From Acidobacteria bacterium 28-1 (GTDB lineage: Bacteria; Acidobacteriota; Blastocatellia; Pyrinomonadales; Pyrinomonadaceae), in contig MWYZ01000052.1 of assembly GCA_002050365.1 (NCBI GenBank), positions 25,626 to 89,625 on the forward strand: a DNA stretch of 64,000 bases. The letters run 5' to 3'. Position 1 is the stretch's first letter. Every line of letters begins with the position of its first letter. The notes below the pieces were generated by a model. The model was not told the DNA's origin and ran no database searches. It was given only the letters and a program-made list of their open reading frames with translations. The translations under genes and the position numbers were made by a program. Positions 8,989 to 16,951 of the stretch are shown in pieces.

Positions 8989-9077
8989 CTAAATCTTGAC
9001 GCATTCGCCGCGCTTCAAAAATTGCCCGTCGCCTTGCTTTTCTTATATGCTCGCCGTTTTCAATCACGACGCGCCCG
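8989..9077 (-). repeat. hydA 3'-end copy B
   Basis: Minus-strand copy running from RGRVVIENGEH to the end of hydA, with one inserted base after the GEH codons (CATATAAG in place of CATAAAG). The end still reads RGECVKI and stops at TAG in the original frame. Its stop codon flows into the AGGAGG ribosome site of DUF4440 protein 1. Upstream it is fused to a truncated kinase gene (9076-9267). Confidence 0.9.
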
Positions 9078-9267
9078 CAAAACGGCGGATTCGTTCCGCG
9101 TCGGTCGAAACCTCAAAGGGCAAAATTTTCAGTGCGGCGAAACGTCCCAATTTAGCTTCTTCCGCCAAATAAACTTCGCCTATTCCTCCCGCGCCGAGCG
9201 GTTTTACGATTCGGTAACGACCGAGCGAAGAATCAGCTTCTAAATTATTTGTCGTTTCATCCGCCAT
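9076..9267 (-). pseudogene. 5' remnant of a Ser/Thr kinase gene
   Basis: About 63 codons of the N-terminus of the same kinase family as the four genes at 14436-24821. It has LGRYRIVKPLGAGGIGEVYL (glycine loop), an AALKILP lysine strand, then ...AERIRRF. The reading frame then breaks directly into hydA-tail copy B and terminates after AGAS. Everything downstream of the lysine strand is missing, so no active kinase is encoded. The start (ATG 9267) and its upstream spacer match the starts of the intact paralogues, which suggests it came from duplication of a tail-plus-kinase unit followed by truncation. Confidence 0.85.
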
Positions 9268-9277
9268 TTTTTCAGCA

Positions 9278-9335
9278 TTAGATATTCACGCAACGTCCCG
9301 CGTTTCAAAAATTGCCCGTCGCCCGCTTTTCCTTT
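9278..9335 (-). repeat. hydA 3'-end copy C
   Basis: Short copy (KGKAGDGQFLKRG and the stop region) starting at the mazF stop codon. One extra base in the GGGACGTTGCG segment shifts the last codons. The copy continues past the old stop with TAATGC, also seen after copies A, G and H, so the duplicated segment includes bases beyond hydA. Confidence 0.85.
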
Positions 9336-9676
9336 TATAAACCTAATAAAATCTTCAAACGGTCTTCGACGGCATTGACGGTTGGCGGGGAAACTTTACC
9401 TAATTTTTTTATCAACCGAGCGGTTGAAATCGAGCGCACGTCTTCGCATTTGACGAAACTTTTCAAGCTCAAGCCGCCTTCGGGCGGATTGATTTCAACG
9501 TGAAGCGGAATGCCTTTCGTTTTGGAAGTTACCGGAATGACGACAACGAGTTCAGCCGCGCCGTGATTAAAAATATCAACTGAAACGATTAAAGCCGGAC
9601 GAGTTCCGGCTTGTTCGCGTCCTTCGGTCGGACTCAGGTTGACTAACCAAATTTCGCCGCGCGACGCTTTTGTCAT
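9335..9676 (-). CDS. mazF: MazF/PemK-family endoribonuclease toxin
   Basis: 113 residues. It begins with the hallmark RGEIWLVNLSPTEGREQAG, followed by TRPALIVSVDIFN and VVIPVTSKTKGIPLHVEI, the MazF/PemK beta-barrel core. The conserved Arg and Ser/Thr segments and the C-terminal VEDRLKILLGL helix are present, so the gene looks intact. MazF toxins cut mRNA or rRNA at short motifs under stress. The start codon overlaps the antitoxin stop by 4 nt (ATGA). The 3' end runs straight into hydA-tail copy C. Confidence 0.92.
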   Translation of the reverse strand: MTKASRGEIWLVNLSPTEGREQAGTRPALIVSVDIFNHGAAELVVVIPVTSKTKGIPLHVEINPPEGGLSLKSFVKCEDVRSISTARLIKKLGKVSPPTVNAVEDRLKILLGL

Positions 9677-9921
9677 TCCGGTTCAACTCCGTCCGCCAAG
9701 GTGTTTTCCCAAAGCTCGCGTTCTTTCATTTCCTCTTTCCACCCTTTTTTATTTGCTTTCAGCATCGAAAAAGCCTCGTTCGTCGCTTCCAGCATTTTGT
9801 GGCGGCGCAAATCTTCAATCGCCTGGTCAATCACCGATTGCATTGACTGACCTTTTTCCTGCGACAAAGATTTCAAAATTTGATACGACTGCGAACTGAT
9901 TCTGACATTTACACTTTGCAT
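9673..9921 (-). CDS. ribbon-helix-helix antitoxin, partner of MazF
   Basis: 82 residues. The N-terminus MQSVNVRISSQSYQILKSLS fits a ribbon-helix-helix DNA-binding strand-helix, followed by SMQSVIDQAIEDLRRHKMLE. The charged C-terminal half would wrap the toxin. The 4-nt overlap with mazF shows a classic two-gene operon, with the antitoxin first and probably autoregulating. Confidence 0.85.
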   Translation of the reverse strand: MQSVNVRISSQSYQILKSLSQEKGQSMQSVIDQAIEDLRRHKMLEATNEAFSMLKANKKGWKEEMKERELWENTLADGVEPE

Positions 9922-9988
9922 AAAAACCTCAATTTCAACTTATAAAACGTAAATGATTTTGTCAACAAATTTGTCAACAGTAATGTGT

Positions 9989-10075
9989 TTAAATTTTTAC
10001 ACAAGTTCCGCGTTTCAAAAATTGCCCGTCGCCTTGCTTTCCTTTGTGCTGAATTGTTTCAGAGTTTTCTGTCAT
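9989..10075 (-). repeat. hydA 3'-end copy D, also an intact 28-codon reading frame
   Basis: The ATG at 10075 lies 4 nt after the permease stop. The frame runs MTENSETIQ, then HKGKQGDGQFLKRGTCVKI and a TAA stop. The last 19 codons match the end of hydA and the first nine do not. It is open from ATG to stop, so it could be translated by coupling to the permease. Equally it may only be a duplicated gene end that happened to meet an ATG. Confidence 0.8.
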
Positions 10076-10079
10076 AAAG

Positions 10080-11438
10080 TTATCTTGCCCGCGTCTTTTT
10101 TATCAAAAGGAAAATCGGGTAGCTTGTCGCCAATGCCACAATCGCGTAGAGGCTGTTACTCAAATTGCTGACAATATAGCCGAAGAAAAGCAGAATCGCC
10201 GCCAGCAGCATAACGAGCGGCGCGAACGGATAACCCCAAGCGCGAAACGGGCGCGGCAAATCCGGCTCGCGTCGCCGCAAAAGAAAGAGCGAGCCAATCA
10301 GCAAAATTGTGTTTGTCACGGCGAAAAATTCGGTGACTGCCAGCAGTATTTCAAATGTTCCGATTGTTATTAAGATAATCGCGGGCAGTACGGTCATCAA
10401 TAACGCAAAAACCGGTGTTCCGCCTTTGTTGACTGTCGCGGCTTTGTCCAAAAACAATCCGTCGCGCCCAAGTGCCAGTAAAGTTCGCGGCGTGAACATC
10501 AAATTCGCGTTGATGATGCCGATTATTGAAAGCAGTGCCAGCACGGTTATAATTTGCCCGCTTCGCTCGCCGAAAATCAGATTCATCGCATCTGCGCCCG
10601 CAAATTTTGAAGCTGCCATTTGCGATAAAGGCAAAACGTAAAGCAAAGCCAGATTGACCAGCAGATAAATGGCGATAATCAGCGCAATTCCGCCGAACAT
10701 CGAACGCGGAATGTTTTGTTCGGGATTCGTATCTTCTTCGGCAAAATAAACTGCCGAATTCCAGCCCGCATAAGTTCCCAACACGAGTTGAAAAGCCAAA
10801 ATAAACCCTGTGAATAAAGCGAAGCCGGAAGGAGCAATAACCGTTGTTTGCTCTGCGCTTACTGAATTATTCTGTCCGCCGAAGATGAAACACGCGACAA
10901 TAAATCCAAGCAGAGCGATTGCTTTTAAAAGACTCGTCAGCTTTTGCGTTCCGCTTCCGGCTCGCAGTCCAATCCAATTCAAAGCGGTAAGCAGAAGCAG
11001 TATCGTAACGGAAAAGACAACCACGCCGCTTGAAAAATTCGGCGCGAGCAGCGCGGCTGCATATTCGCCGAAAACAATGGAAATGTAAGCGATACTTAAT
11101 GTGTTGAGCAGCCAGTCGCTCCAACCGACGACGAAACCGCCGTAATCGCCGTAAGCGCGATGCGCGTAAACATAAGGTCCGCCCGCTTTCGGAATCATCG
11201 TGGCGAGTTCCGCCGTATAGTTTGCGCCGAGCAGAGAATAAACGCCGCCGAGCGTCCAAACCAAAATGACGAGCCAAACCGAACCAAGCTGAGCGGCAAC
11301 CGCGCCCGGCGAGCGAAGAATACCGACACCGATTGTGCCGCCGATAACGACCGCTAAACCAAAAGTTACGCCCAAAATCCGCAGCAGTTTGTTTTTATCC
11401 GCAGAATGATTTTCGTTTGCGGCTTGGATTGTTTCCAT
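10080..11438 (-). CDS. APC-superfamily amino acid permease
   Basis: 452 residues from the ATG at 11438; a TTG at 11459 is the longer option. About 12 membrane segments. The first carries the APC substrate-binding motif (VVIGGTIGVGILRSPGAVA, with the GxG(I)xxG helix break). The third region, PKAGGPYVYAHRAYGDYGGF, is the typical P-x-G-G loop. LGTYAGWNSAVYFAEED near the middle matches TM6. These carriers import amino acids or related amines as cation symporters or exchangers; the substrate is not predictable here. hydA-tail copy D follows 4 nt after the stop. Confidence 0.9.
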   Translation of the reverse strand: METIQAANENHSADKNKLLRILGVTFGLAVVIGGTIGVGILRSPGAVAAQLGSVWLVILVWTLGGVYSLLGANYTAELATMIPKAGGPYVYAHRAYGDYGGFVVGWSDWLLNTLSIAYISIVFGEYAAALLAPNFSSGVVVFSVTILLLLTALNWIGLRAGSGTQKLTSLLKAIALLGFIVACFIFGGQNNSVSAEQTTVIAPSGFALFTGFILAFQLVLGTYAGWNSAVYFAEEDTNPEQNIPRSMFGGIALIIAIYLLVNLALLYVLPLSQMAASKFAGADAMNLIFGERSGQIITVLALLSIIGIINANLMFTPRTLLALGRDGLFLDKAATVNKGGTPVFALLMTVLPAIILITIGTFEILLAVTEFFAVTNTILLIGSLFLLRRREPDLPRPFRAWGYPFAPLVMLLAAILLFFGYIVSNLSNSLYAIVALATSYPIFLLIKKTRAR

Positions 11439-11487
11439 AGCATTTATCCATCTAGTCAAACATAGACGCGGCTTAAACTATTTCTCT

Positions 11488-11949
11488 TTATTTAATGCGA
11501 GTAACCTGCGCGGCGACGCATTGCCAGACGCCTTTTCGTTTGATATATGTGTCGGTGAATCTGTCCTGATGCATCCATTCGTTACCGTCTTTGTCTGTTC
11601 CTCTGGTCGTGTCAATGCCTGTCACAATAGCTACGTTATTGGCGTAAATGTGGACTTTCATATTGCTGTTGACTGCGCTTTTAACTTCTTCGTATTCCCA
11701 GTCGGCTAAATATTCCTGCCTATTTCCCAAAAACTTTCCGCTGCGCGACGTGCTGACAAAATCAGGAGCGAGAATGCGCTCGAAAACAGACCTATCATTG
11801 GTAACATCAATCTGCGCCCATTCGTTTTCCATTTTTATTAGCTCTTGCGCAATCCTATCGTTTTGTTTTGATTTTTTGCTTTTCGTCTGACTAAAAACAA
11901 AGATTGACGATGCAGCCATTATAATTATCAATAGAATTATTTGTTTCAT
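11488..11949 (-). CDS. exported DUF4440/SnoaL-like protein 2
   Basis: 153 residues from the ATG at 11949, served by GGAGAAAGAG overlapping the end of hydA-tail copy E. The upstream in-frame start lies in the repeat. A signal peptide MKQIILLIIIMAASSIFVFSQ is followed by the NTF2-like fold: KMENEWAQIDVTNDRSVFER, ILAPDFVSTSRSGK, VHIYANNVAIVTGIDTT and a C-terminal FTDTYIKRKGVWQCVAAQ. It is related to the protein at 8510-8977 but not a recent duplicate. Its signal peptide resembles that of the creatininase-like protein at 24924-25898. Function unknown. Confidence 0.85.
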   Translation of the reverse strand: MKQIILLIIIMAASSIFVFSQTKSKKSKQNDRIAQELIKMENEWAQIDVTNDRSVFERILAPDFVSTSRSGKFLGNRQEYLADWEYEEVKSAVNSNMKVHIYANNVAIVTGIDTTRGTDKDGNEWMHQDRFTDTYIKRKGVWQCVAAQVTRIK

Positions 11950-11963
11950 AAATTCTCTTTCTC

Positions 11964-12028
11964 CTAGATATTGACGCAAGTTCCGCGTTTCAAAAATTGT
12001 CCGTCGCCTGCATTTTCTTTATGCTCGT
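11964..12028 (-). repeat. hydA 3'-end copy E
   Basis: Encodes DEHKENAGDGQFLKRGTCVNI with a TAG stop (11966-11964) in one frame; a stop lies about ten codons upstream and there is no ATG. It separates the glycosyltransferase gene from DUF4440 protein 2 and supplies part of that gene's ribosome site. The GGACAATTTTTGAAACGCGG core is intact. Confidence 0.9.
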
Positions 12029-12125
12029 CCTTCAGATAATAACTTTCGCTCTATTCTTTGAATCTTTGAAAATTTGTTAATTTTGTCGGCGGCTTTCAAC
12101 TCTCACAAGCCGTTTTACAAATTTA

Positions 12126-14225
12126 TTATTCTAGTCCCGGATTTCGCAGCGGCTGAATTTGATTGAGCGGCTCGGTTTGAACGCGCTCGATTTGAATCCT
12201 CAATAATTCGCTGATGCTGTCAGAAGCGGGAGCAGTTTCTTTGGCGGTTCGGTATGCTCGCAACGCTTCATCGCGGTTTCCGAGTTTTAGATATTGGTTG
12301 CCAAGTTCCAGCCAGACGAAGAAAGGCGAAGGATCAAGAGCGAGAGATTGGGACAGCATCTGGATTCCGCCTTCAATGTCCGCCTCGGGAGAGTAAATTT
12401 TGCCGACTGCGCCAAAGAATAAATATGCCGCTCGCGCGGCGTTTGCGCCGGGAAACGTGCCGCGAAAAACAAATAAATTTCCGAATCGCGCAGCGGGCGC
12501 TGCGCCGCGAAAAGGTTTTCCCACATCCCAGAATAAAGACGGCGCTAGTTCTTTAGCCCCGATGATAAAAGTTCCGCTCTGCGTATCACCGGACATTTTT
12601 TCGGCATCTCGTTCCGGTTGATTCCCGACCCAATCAAGCCCGCGTCGTGATTTTTCGAGTTGCGGCGAAAAATAAACCACGTAAGGAATTTCTCCGCTCG
12701 GCTTCGAATTCTGGTTGTAATACTCGGCTAGCTCTTTGGTGCGAAGCCCTAAATCAACGCCCTCGTCGTTAAAGTAAAGATGCCCGTTCGCCTTGCCGCC
12801 AACGATTTCGTTGTAATATTCCCACGGTCGCAAAACGGGAATCGCTGACAGCATCGCGGCGGCGAGCGCGAGGGCGACACCGACACGCAGAAAAGAAGAC
12901 TCGGATTTAACGGCGCGATAAATCGCCAGTGAACCCAGCAGCGCAAGCGGCGGGACAATCGGGAGCGCGTGTCTAATTCCGGCGTATGACGAACCTTTAA
13001 TCAGCGCAAGCAAAAACAGAATTGCTAAGACAACCATCGCAGTCAGCGGCGGATACCATTCGCGCGGTGTTCGCCGCGCAAGCAGCAGAGCTATCCCGAT
13101 TGCCGTTAGCAGAAGCAGACCGAGCGGCAGCTTAACGGCGATGACACCGGGGAAATAATAAAAAGGAGCCTTGCTGTAGTAAAGATTGCCGAACAATAAA
13201 ATCGAACTGGCATTGCCTTCCGCTCCGGCTCGAATTGTGTCCGCCATTCCCCAGATGTAGGCGCGCGGGAAAAGATGCCCATCCGTCATAATATTCAGAC
13301 CGGCACGATAAAGCGGCGATTTCACATCGCTGATTTTCATCGCCAGCGGGCGATTGAATTTTTCTTCGCGTGTGGCGGGGCTTTCGCTAAACCGGAACAG
13401 ATAAAAGCTCCACAAAACAATCATCGCCCCGATTAAAACCGCCGCTGCCGCTCCGATTCGGCGCAGACGGGTTGAGAGATTCGCGCCGCTCGATAAAAAA
13501 ACCGCCGTCGTGATTCCGATAAGCGCGACCGCACCCATCGTGATAACAGCTGAATGTTTCGTCGCCAACGCCAAACCGAGAGTGATGGCGGCAAAAACCA
13601 AATCAACGACACGCCACGAGCGAAACGCCGCGACAGCCAGCAAAACCGCGGTCGAAGAAAGAAGCGCGACGGGCAAATCCGTCATCACAACCGGAAAATG
13701 AGCGGCAACCGTCGGGTCAATCGCCAAAAAAGCCGTCGCCGCCAACGCCATTATGCCGCCGAATACGCGCCGCGCCGCCAGAGCGAAAAGCAGCAGCAGC
13801 AGGCTGTTTAAAGCAAACATCGCCGTCCGCGAGCGGCTCTGAACCGCGTCGAGGTCATTATTGATATAAACATCCGTTTCAACGAATTCTCGTTCATCGC
13901 CTTTATCAGTAAAAGCGCGATAAGGCGAAAGCTGAAATCCCCGACTCGAAACAAAAGCTCCGACCCATAATTTAACGAGCGGCGGATGTTCGGGATTAAG
14001 CCGGAAATCTCCGGTCTGGAAGTATGCCGCGCCCGCGCCGATGTGATAAGCCTCGTCCATCGTAAAGCTGTCGAGCCGCGTCGCAATGCTTGAACGTATA
14101 ACAGCACCGCCGATTAAAGCGAACAGTGCCAAAAGGATAATTAGTCGCCGGTTTGACGAGTAAAATATTGAAAATTTTCCTGCTCTTATTTCGTTTTGAA
14201 CAGTTGTCTGCTTCGCGTCGTTCAT
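12126..14225 (-). CDS. GT-C (PMT/ArnT-like) membrane glycosyltransferase with C-terminal TPR
   Basis: 699 residues. The first membrane segment (LIILLALFALIGGAVI) is followed by the GT-C signature loop, FTMDEAYHIGAGAAYFQTGD then NPEHPPLVKL. The acidic DE pair is the usual catalytic element for dolichyl/undecaprenyl-phosphate-sugar transferases. About ten further membrane segments extend to residue ~460. A soluble C-terminal part ends in a TPR-like stretch (WLELGNQYLKLGNRDEALRA). Such enzymes mannosylate proteins or modify envelope glycans on the periplasmic side. hydA-tail copies flank the gene on both sides (E downstream, F upstream), making it one of the clearest single-gene cassettes in the array. 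Confidence 0.85.
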   Translation of the reverse strand: MNDAKQTTVQNEIRAGKFSIFYSSNRRLIILLALFALIGGAVIRSSIATRLDSFTMDEAYHIGAGAAYFQTGDFRLNPEHPPLVKLWVGAFVSSRGFQLSPYRAFTDKGDEREFVETDVYINNDLDAVQSRSRTAMFALNSLLLLLFALAARRVFGGIMALAATAFLAIDPTVAAHFPVVMTDLPVALLSSTAVLLAVAAFRSWRVVDLVFAAITLGLALATKHSAVITMGAVALIGITTAVFLSSGANLSTRLRRIGAAAAVLIGAMIVLWSFYLFRFSESPATREEKFNRPLAMKISDVKSPLYRAGLNIMTDGHLFPRAYIWGMADTIRAGAEGNASSILLFGNLYYSKAPFYYFPGVIAVKLPLGLLLLTAIGIALLLARRTPREWYPPLTAMVVLAILFLLALIKGSSYAGIRHALPIVPPLALLGSLAIYRAVKSESSFLRVGVALALAAAMLSAIPVLRPWEYYNEIVGGKANGHLYFNDEGVDLGLRTKELAEYYNQNSKPSGEIPYVVYFSPQLEKSRRGLDWVGNQPERDAEKMSGDTQSGTFIIGAKELAPSLFWDVGKPFRGAAPAARFGNLFVFRGTFPGANAARAAYLFFGAVGKIYSPEADIEGGIQMLSQSLALDPSPFFVWLELGNQYLKLGNRDEALRAYRTAKETAPASDSISELLRIQIERVQTEPLNQIQPLRNPGLE

Positions 14226-14286
14226 AGAATTTCCCTTAACTAAAATAAATTATAAAAATACATAAACCTGCCGGATTCTCCTTTAA

Positions 14287-14397
14287 TCAAACATTGACAC
14301 AAGTTCCGCGCTTCAAAAATTGCCCGTCGCCTGCCTTTTCTTTGTGTTCGCCGTTTTCAATCACAACGCTTTTCCCTTCATCTAATTGTTTCAGCAT
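14287..14397 (-). repeat. hydA 3'-end copy F, also an intact 36-codon reading frame
   Basis: The ATG at 14397 opens MLKQLDEGKS, then VVIENGEHKEKAGDGQFLKR and GTCVNV with a TGA stop. The last ~26 codons match the hydA terminus and the first ten are unrelated. It begins 38 nt after the kinase stop with no strong ribosome site. Besides copy G it is the longest tail with an uninterrupted start-to-stop frame. Confidence 0.85.
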
Positions 14398-14435
14398 CCG
14401 TTATCAATTTATCTCGGTTAAATCCTGAATAACGT

Positions 14436-16940
14436 TTACTGCGGGAACCCGACGCGCTGCAGCAAATCTTGAAAGCGCGGGTCTGAGCGAAGCGGCTCCC
14501 AAACCGGATCGGCTTTGAGTTCAAGTAAGCCTAAATCGCGCTTGCCGCTTTCAATCGCTTTTTCAAGCGAATTAAGCGCCTGCTCTTTGTCGCCCATCCT
14601 GATCTGATATTTTGCCAGAGCAAACGGCGACATCTCCGTATTCTTTTTGCGCGCGTCTTCCTGTTCGAGTTCAATTACCTTTTGCCAGAAGCCCCGCGCG
14701 CCCGACTTCCGGTAAGCATCTTTGACCGTCGCTATTGCTTTATCGAGTTGTTCGGGCGGCACGCCTTCGAGAATTTTTTGCTTGCCCTTCTCCTCATTCG
14801 CCTCTTCGTACATACCTTTCGCAAAGTAAACATCTATCAAAGTTTCGCGCGCTTTTGGAAAATTCGGCTCAATTTCAAGCGTCTTACGGAGTTGCGTAAT
14901 CGCCTCATCGTAACGGCGCGCGATATAGTAAGCGCGCCCCAATATCGTGTTGATGATGAGTGATAAAGGGTCAAGCTGCTGGGCGCGCTTCATCTCCGCG
15001 ATAGCCTCGTCGAACTTTCCTATACTCATCAGGTGCTCGGCGTACCATTGATGCGCCGAAGCGTAGTTGGGATTAAGCTCAATGGCGCGCTTAAATTCTT
15101 TCTCCGCTTGCGCAAAATTCCATTCGTATTCTTCCAGAACGACAGCCAACGTAGCGTGCGGTTCGGCTAACGTCGGGTCAATCTCCAAAGCCCTTTGCGC
15201 CGCCGCTCGCGCCTTCGGATAAGCCTCTTCGGGCGGCGGGTCATCAGTGTAACTCGGCAGCACTTGATAGGCATCTGCAAGTCCGGCGTAAGCTAGCGCG
15301 TAAGCCGGGTCAATCGCAATCGCCTGATTGAAATACTCGATGCTTCGTTTGAGGTCGACTTCCGTGCGTTTGTTCCAGTAGTAGCGCCCTTTCAGATAAA
15401 GCTGATAGGCTTCCGCGTTTGCCGTATAGTTTTTAGCGATTTGATTTTGCTCCGCACCCGAAAGCCGCGTTCGCAGTTTGTTTGAAACATCTCGCGCAAT
15501 CTCGCTCTGCAGTGAAACAAGGTCAGCCTGTTTGCGATTATATTGTTCGCCCCAAATCTGATTGCCCGTTTTTGTGTCAACCAATTCCAAACTAAGAATT
15601 AAATTATCTCCGCGCTGAACAACGCGCCCGTTTAAGATGGCTTGAACAGATAACTCGTTACCAACGGTTTGCGGATTGACATCTTTGCCTTTGTAGTGAA
15701 ACACGCTTGACCGCGCTTTGACGGAAAGTTTCGGCAATTGTGAAAGGCTGTTAATTAAACTTTCCGTCATTCCGTCCGAAAGATATTCAACATCCGTGTT
15801 GTCGGTTGCATTGACAAACGGCATTACGGCAATTGATTCAATTTGCGTTGTGTTTGACGAGCGATTAACGAATAACCAATAGCCAATACCAATAGCCGCA
15901 AGAAGCGCAATAATTAAGCCTACTGCGAAACCTCGTTTATGTTGTTTGATTTCACTTACTACATATTCGGCGCTCGATGTCGTGTGTGCTGCTCCCGCTG
16001 TTGTCGGGTTGAAGACTTGGGTTTTTGCTTCTTCTCGATTAGGCGCAGCGGTGCGTTCTAACTTGTTTTGAAATTCTAATTCTTGCTTGACGTCTTTCAA
16101 ATCAATCAGAACATCTTTGATAGTTTGATAGCGCTCATCTCTGTCTTTTCTGAGACACTTTTCGACAATGTGCTGCAACTCACGCGGCATATCTGGCACG
16201 GTTTGGCTTAAAGGCGCGAATTCTTTGTGCAAGATAGAGCCGATAACGTCCAAAGCATTCTCGCCCGCAAACGGCAATTTGCCAGCCAGCATTTCATAGA
16301 GCATTACGCCGAAGCTGAAAATATCCGTTCTTGCATCAACCGTTTTCCCTTTAGCTTGTTCAGGCGACATATAATTTGCCGTGCCGATTATCATTCCGGG
16401 CGTTGTGTTTGCTTTGATTGCCGTAGCAGCTTCAGAATCTGAATTGTGTTCGGCTTGTTTCTCCGCAAGCTTTGCAATTCCGAAATCAAGCAATTTGACT
16501 AATCCGTCAGGTCGAATCATCACGTTTTCAGGCTTTATGTCGCGATGAATTATCTTAGCGCGATGAGCGGCGTCCAAAGCGCTTGTAACTTGAATGGCAA
16601 TATCGAGCGCCGGTTTAAGATTAATTGGTTGTGCTTTTAATTTGGAATGAAGGGTTTCGCCTTCGATATATTCAGAGGCGATAAAATGCTGGTTGTCAGC
16701 TTCGCCGATTTCGTAAATGGTAATGATATTCGGATGATTCAAGGCTGAAGCGGATTTTGCTTCGTGAATAAAACGCCGCATTCTTTCTTCGTCTTGCGCT
16801 AGCGTTTCGGGAAGAATTTTCAGTGCTACTTTTCTTTCTAATTTTGTATCCTCCGCTAAATAAACCTCACCCATACCGCCCGCACCAATTAGAGAGAGGA
16901 TTTTATAACGTCCGAGTTTTGTGTCAGCAGCAATTGTCAT
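14436..16940 (-). CDS. membrane Ser/Thr protein kinase with TolB-like (FlgO) and TPR domains, paralogue 1
   Basis: 834 residues. The kinase domain spans about residues 10-275: glycine loop IGAGGMGEVYLAE, K41 in VALKIL, catalytic D134 in HRDIKPENV, D152 in LDFGIAK, and the SPEQAKG activation-segment end. A membrane segment lies near 333-353 (FAVGLIIALLAAIGIGYWLF). A TolB/FlgO-like domain starts at IESIAVMPFVNATDN and continues through ILNGRVVQRGDNL. Tetratricopeptide repeats then run to the C-terminal DPRFQDLLQRVGFPQ. It is likely a sensor kinase with an extracytoplasmic ligand or protein-binding part. Last of three back-to-back paralogues, 11 nt after the next. Confidence 0.92.
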   Translation of the reverse strand: MTIAADTKLGRYKILSLIGAGGMGEVYLAEDTKLERKVALKILPETLAQDEERMRRFIHEAKSASALNHPNIITIYEIGEADNQHFIASEYIEGETLHSKLKAQPINLKPALDIAIQVTSALDAAHRAKIIHRDIKPENVMIRPDGLVKLLDFGIAKLAEKQAEHNSDSEAATAIKANTTPGMIIGTANYMSPEQAKGKTVDARTDIFSFGVMLYEMLAGKLPFAGENALDVIGSILHKEFAPLSQTVPDMPRELQHIVEKCLRKDRDERYQTIKDVLIDLKDVKQELEFQNKLERTAAPNREEAKTQVFNPTTAGAAHTTSSAEYVVSEIKQHKRGFAVGLIIALLAAIGIGYWLFVNRSSNTTQIESIAVMPFVNATDNTDVEYLSDGMTESLINSLSQLPKLSVKARSSVFHYKGKDVNPQTVGNELSVQAILNGRVVQRGDNLILSLELVDTKTGNQIWGEQYNRKQADLVSLQSEIARDVSNKLRTRLSGAEQNQIAKNYTANAEAYQLYLKGRYYWNKRTEVDLKRSIEYFNQAIAIDPAYALAYAGLADAYQVLPSYTDDPPPEEAYPKARAAAQRALEIDPTLAEPHATLAVVLEEYEWNFAQAEKEFKRAIELNPNYASAHQWYAEHLMSIGKFDEAIAEMKRAQQLDPLSLIINTILGRAYYIARRYDEAITQLRKTLEIEPNFPKARETLIDVYFAKGMYEEANEEKGKQKILEGVPPEQLDKAIATVKDAYRKSGARGFWQKVIELEQEDARKKNTEMSPFALAKYQIRMGDKEQALNSLEKAIESGKRDLGLLELKADPVWEPLRSDPRFQDLLQRVGFPQ

Positions 16941-16951
16941 TACATCTTTTG

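Noticed and set aside
8978..9067. Longer N-terminus for the first DUF4440 gene
   Set aside because: The extra 30 residues read through a frameshifted hydA-tail copy. A strong AGGAGG site and signal peptide place the start at 8977.
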